From Liolophura sinensis (taxonomy: Eukaryota > Mollusca > Polyplacophora > Chitonida > Chitonidae): a stretch of DNA of 64,000 nt. This document shows positions 61,428-64,000 of this stretch, piece by piece; the first letter of the stretch is position 1, and the number at the start of each line of letters is the position of its first letter. The DNA lies in NCBI RefSeq assembly GCF_032854445.1, contig NC_088296.1, positions 22,311,853 through 22,375,852 of the forward strand, read 5' to 3'. Both the position numbers and the translations under genes were made by a program. A model generated the notes under the pieces. The model worked only from the letters and a program-made list of their open reading frames with translations, was not told the DNA's origin and did not search any database.

Positions 61428-61773
61428 CTGGTAGAGCGTCCGCTTCGGGACCGGTAGATCCAGGATGAATCCTTGATCGAGTCACACCTAAGACTTTAAA
61501 AGAGGAAGTTGTAACTTCCTCGCTTGGCGTTCAGCATGAAGGGGATAGTGCAACGACTGGTTGACCCGTATCAGTATAATGGCTCGGGCGGGGCGGATTA
61601 CTTGCCTTCGGTAAGTCGTCTCAGTGAAGCAGCACTAAATAAAAGAGCAGTGGAAATCCGTCCTGCAGCAAGGAGGCACATTACACGTAAATGAACCCTA
61701 ATGATTCCTTCGTCGTCCTATGAGTGAAAAACTGTTGAGTACGACGTTAAACCCCAAGCACTCACTCACTCAC
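61428..61773 (+). mobile_element. SINE-B, near full length
   Basis: The head has GGTAGAGCGTCCGCTTCGGG and a B-box-like region. The body includes GTCACACCTAAGACTTTAAA and GGAAATCCGTCCTGCAGCAA; the tail is GTACGACGTTAAACCCCAAG plus (CACT)n. The body is unrelated to SINE-A, but the tail domain is similar. Confidence 0.88.
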
Positions 61774-62539
61774 TCTTCATTACAACGCATATCCTTTAAG
61801 GATAAACACCAGTGTATTCAGTGTTAAGAAATGTGTTTACAAACGAAATAATTATTTTAAAGGGTGTAAGTCAGCAAGTCAAATGTATCGAAACGCTTTA
61901 CATATAAAGCAAAGTAGACACCAATTGCACAGAGCTATCTTAGGAAACAAACATTCACCCTACAAAAGGCTTAAGAAAAAAATATAAAAAGGACAAAAAT
62001 CCTGCCTTCCGTTTATCCCTCAGGTAATTATACTAATATGAATAATAAATTGATGCTACAGGCTATACCTGTGCATCTATAATACACTTTAGCCAATGGA
62101 GCTCCTTTTTAGGTTACCGTGTCCTACCAATGATAGATGGCCCTTCCTCTAAATTCCCCGTACACCACCAACCCCCTCAAAACCCCCCCCAAAAAAACAA
62201 ACAAAAAAAACAACAAATAAAAATGCACAAACGAAGTAAACAAACACATAAATCATGGTAGGAAGACTTTAATGTATTTAGAGATTTAGAGATGATGACT
62301 GTGTGCGTCTTTGTGCTCGGATTTGCACGGCAGAGAAGCACGTCCCGTTCTCGACTTGAAAACAAGTTCTGTACCTTTAATTGCATTGTATTAGATAAAG
62401 ACACATATTCGTAGAGTAGCTACTCCGTATACTTGAAGACTATTACGTTCCCCGGATGTACTATGTTGTATGTGTATCTAAAAAGATTTGTATGCCACAT
62501 GCTACTTTCTGGCAGTGGAACATCTCCTGCTGTTCATAA

Positions 62540-63330
62540 AGTAGGGCATTCCCGTGTACAACGCGATCCGACGGAACACATTGGAAGTGAATTCTCTCGT
62601 AAGCGTCCAATAAACCTCGTCTCTTTGAACACATTGGAAGTGAATTCTCTCGTAAGCGTCCAATAAACCTCGTCTCTTTGAACACATTGTCCCATTATTT
62701 CAGCCACTTTAGATTTTAATAGCGCATTCCGCTGATATGTATTCCCATAAAGCGAGATCTTTTGGAACCCCCCTCTAGAAGCGAAAATCGGAACCTTACA
62801 ATGCCATTCGTTCTTATAAGTGATCCCACAAACCGTGATCCTCTGGAATACATTCCCCTTAGAGCTCAAGCACAGAATAAATTATCAGGCAATCCGCAGT
62901 TAACAGTTCCCTTTAAGTGAGATCTTTTGGGTCCTTTAAGAAAATCCACTCTTATAGCCTCTTAAAGGGTCCAACCATAGCGCAATCCTCTAGAACGCAT
63001 TCCCCTTTATAGAATTCAAGCGCAGAATCTTACAATACAATCCGCTGTTAAGCGCTCCAATAAACTGCGATCCCCTGAGACAAAGTCCTCTTAGAACTGA
63101 AGTTAAGAACCTTACAACACAGTCCAATGGTAAACTTTCCCATGAAGTGCAATACTTTAGAAGGCATTCTTCTCACCCCCCCCCCCCAACCCCCACCCCC
63201 CCACCCCCAAAACCAAAAAAAACCCCCAAGGAGTCTTATTGCTCAACCCGAGCTTCCATAAAACGCAGTTCTCTGGATCATCTAGAGACAAAGCTCACTC
63301 AGGATCTCACTTATCGCGTTCCCGCACAAG
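62540..63330. repeat. Old degenerate tandem array with a young 53-bp doublet
   Basis: Words such as GCGATCCTCTGGAACACATT, CCCCTTAGAATTCAAGCGCAG and CTTACAAYACARTCCGCTGTT recur at roughly 90-100 bp with heavy divergence. Near the left end two identical 53-bp units (62575-62627, 62628-62680) look recent. Confidence 0.65.
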
Positions 63331-63744
63331 TGCAGCACACGGAATTAACAGCGACCCCAACACGGCAAAAATCATATTTTCATGACAAACTGGTGAGACC
63401 ATGAATAGAACCTGAACTGTTTTGTAGTGTTGAGAAAAATGCTCGGACAGATATAGACTGTGTAAAAAATCTAGTGTTTTTGGTGTCTGATGCTAAAAGT
63501 TAATGCGAAATTAAATCGAGACATTATGTTTTGAATCAAATAATACACACATTTTATCGTTAACGTGATCAAAATGGCTTCATTTTTGTCACACAATATT
63601 TTTTTTATTTTCTTCACAAATTGCCTCGGATGTTTTAGTTTGGTACAATACGTGATTTATAACAAATAAGCAGTACATAAACTTTTACACTAAAAAAATT
63701 AACTTGTTTATTTTTTCATAAAGTCTGTTGTCTGAGCGATAAGG

Positions 63745-63793
63745 GAATGAGTGAGTGAGTGAGTGCTTGGGGTTTAATGTCGTATTTAATCTG
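63745..63793 (-). mobile_element. SINE-B tail fragment
   Basis: (GAGT)n, then GCTTGGGGTTTAATGTCGTA, and no body. Confidence 0.7.
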
Positions 63794-63799
63794 AGTGAT

Positions 63800-64000
63800 G
63801 AGAGAGTGTATTTTGTTATTATAAGGCGATATTTTTTTCATATTCAACGTAATGTCCTAATTTTAACAGAATGTTGTTAGAGTGATTGTAAAATGTACTC
63901 TGTTATTTTAACATAATACTGTGTTATATTGAAAATAATATCCTGTTAATCTAATAGAATCTTTATGTCGAATTAACGTGCGTGTGATATTTAACGGAAA
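63800..64000 (-). mobile_element. Second copy of the 15.6-kb MITE-like family, cut by window end
   Basis: TGTTATTATAAGGCG and TAATCTAATAGAATCTTTAT match the complement of the first copy's interior, with extra sequence between them. Confidence 0.65.

Larger units (their letters stand above)
61117..64000. other. Upstream flank of the secreted-protein gene
   Basis: No coding exon recognised. It holds a SINE-A fragment, a full-length SINE-B, an old degenerate tandem array (62.54-63.33 kb), a C/A-rich low-complexity patch near 63173-63230, and a dispersed repeat running off the window end. The promoter and any 5' UTR exon of the secreted-protein gene should lie here. Confidence 0.6.

Overview
This is a 64 kb piece of an animal nuclear genome, most likely a mollusc or another lophotrochozoan. 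The reasons are short exons in long AT-rich introns with GT/AG splice sites, two clearly metazoan genes, and dozens of tRNA-derived SINE copies of the kind seen widely in molluscan genomes. I see no prokaryotic, viral or organellar gene. Nearly all long open reading frames here are by-products of tandem repeats. The real genes are broken into exons of 43-379 bp, recognised from conserved motifs and matching splice phases.

All three genes lie on the minus strand. (1) Positions 1-28128 hold the 5' part of a receptor-activated Smad (Smad2/3 class, TGF-beta/activin signalling). Three exons encode the whole MH1 DNA-binding domain and the start of the linker. The linker remainder and MH2 domain lie beyond position 1. 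Intron 1 is 24.8 kb and holds an 89-bp, 29-copy minisatellite, an exact 954-bp tandem duplication, SINEs and MITE-like repeats. (2) Positions 34176-46437 hold a complete six-exon dUTPase gene (219 codons) with all five trimeric dUTPase motifs. Its first exon encodes both a mitochondrial-type presequence and a nuclear-localisation-like basic patch, with E2F-like and CCAAT motifs inside the presequence codons. Introns 3 and 4 carry 77-bp, 30-bp and 46-bp arrays. (3) Positions 52487-61080 hold a seven-exon gene for a secreted 331-residue protein: signal peptide, basic/serine segment, polyproline tract, Cys-rich region, and three 16-residue Pro-rich repeats. I do not recognise it by name. A structural or extracellular-matrix role is an inference.

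The rest is repeat-derived. One SINE family (called A here) has a type II-tRNA-like head and a TTTTACGCCGTACTCAAGAA tail domain. Two others (B and C) have different bodies but a related tail domain. Target-site duplications are visible around several A copies. At least four short inverted-repeat or unclassified dispersed families are also present. About ten unrelated minisatellites occupy roughly a fifth of the window. Four of them have periods divisible by three and so generate long open frames; only the 48-bp one is convincingly coding. The 51-bp array, antisense inside gene 3, has one open frame over about 31 copies with many synonymous differences and deserves a test.

All coordinates and splice sites were read by eye. 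Family assignments rest on recognised motifs, not on database searches.
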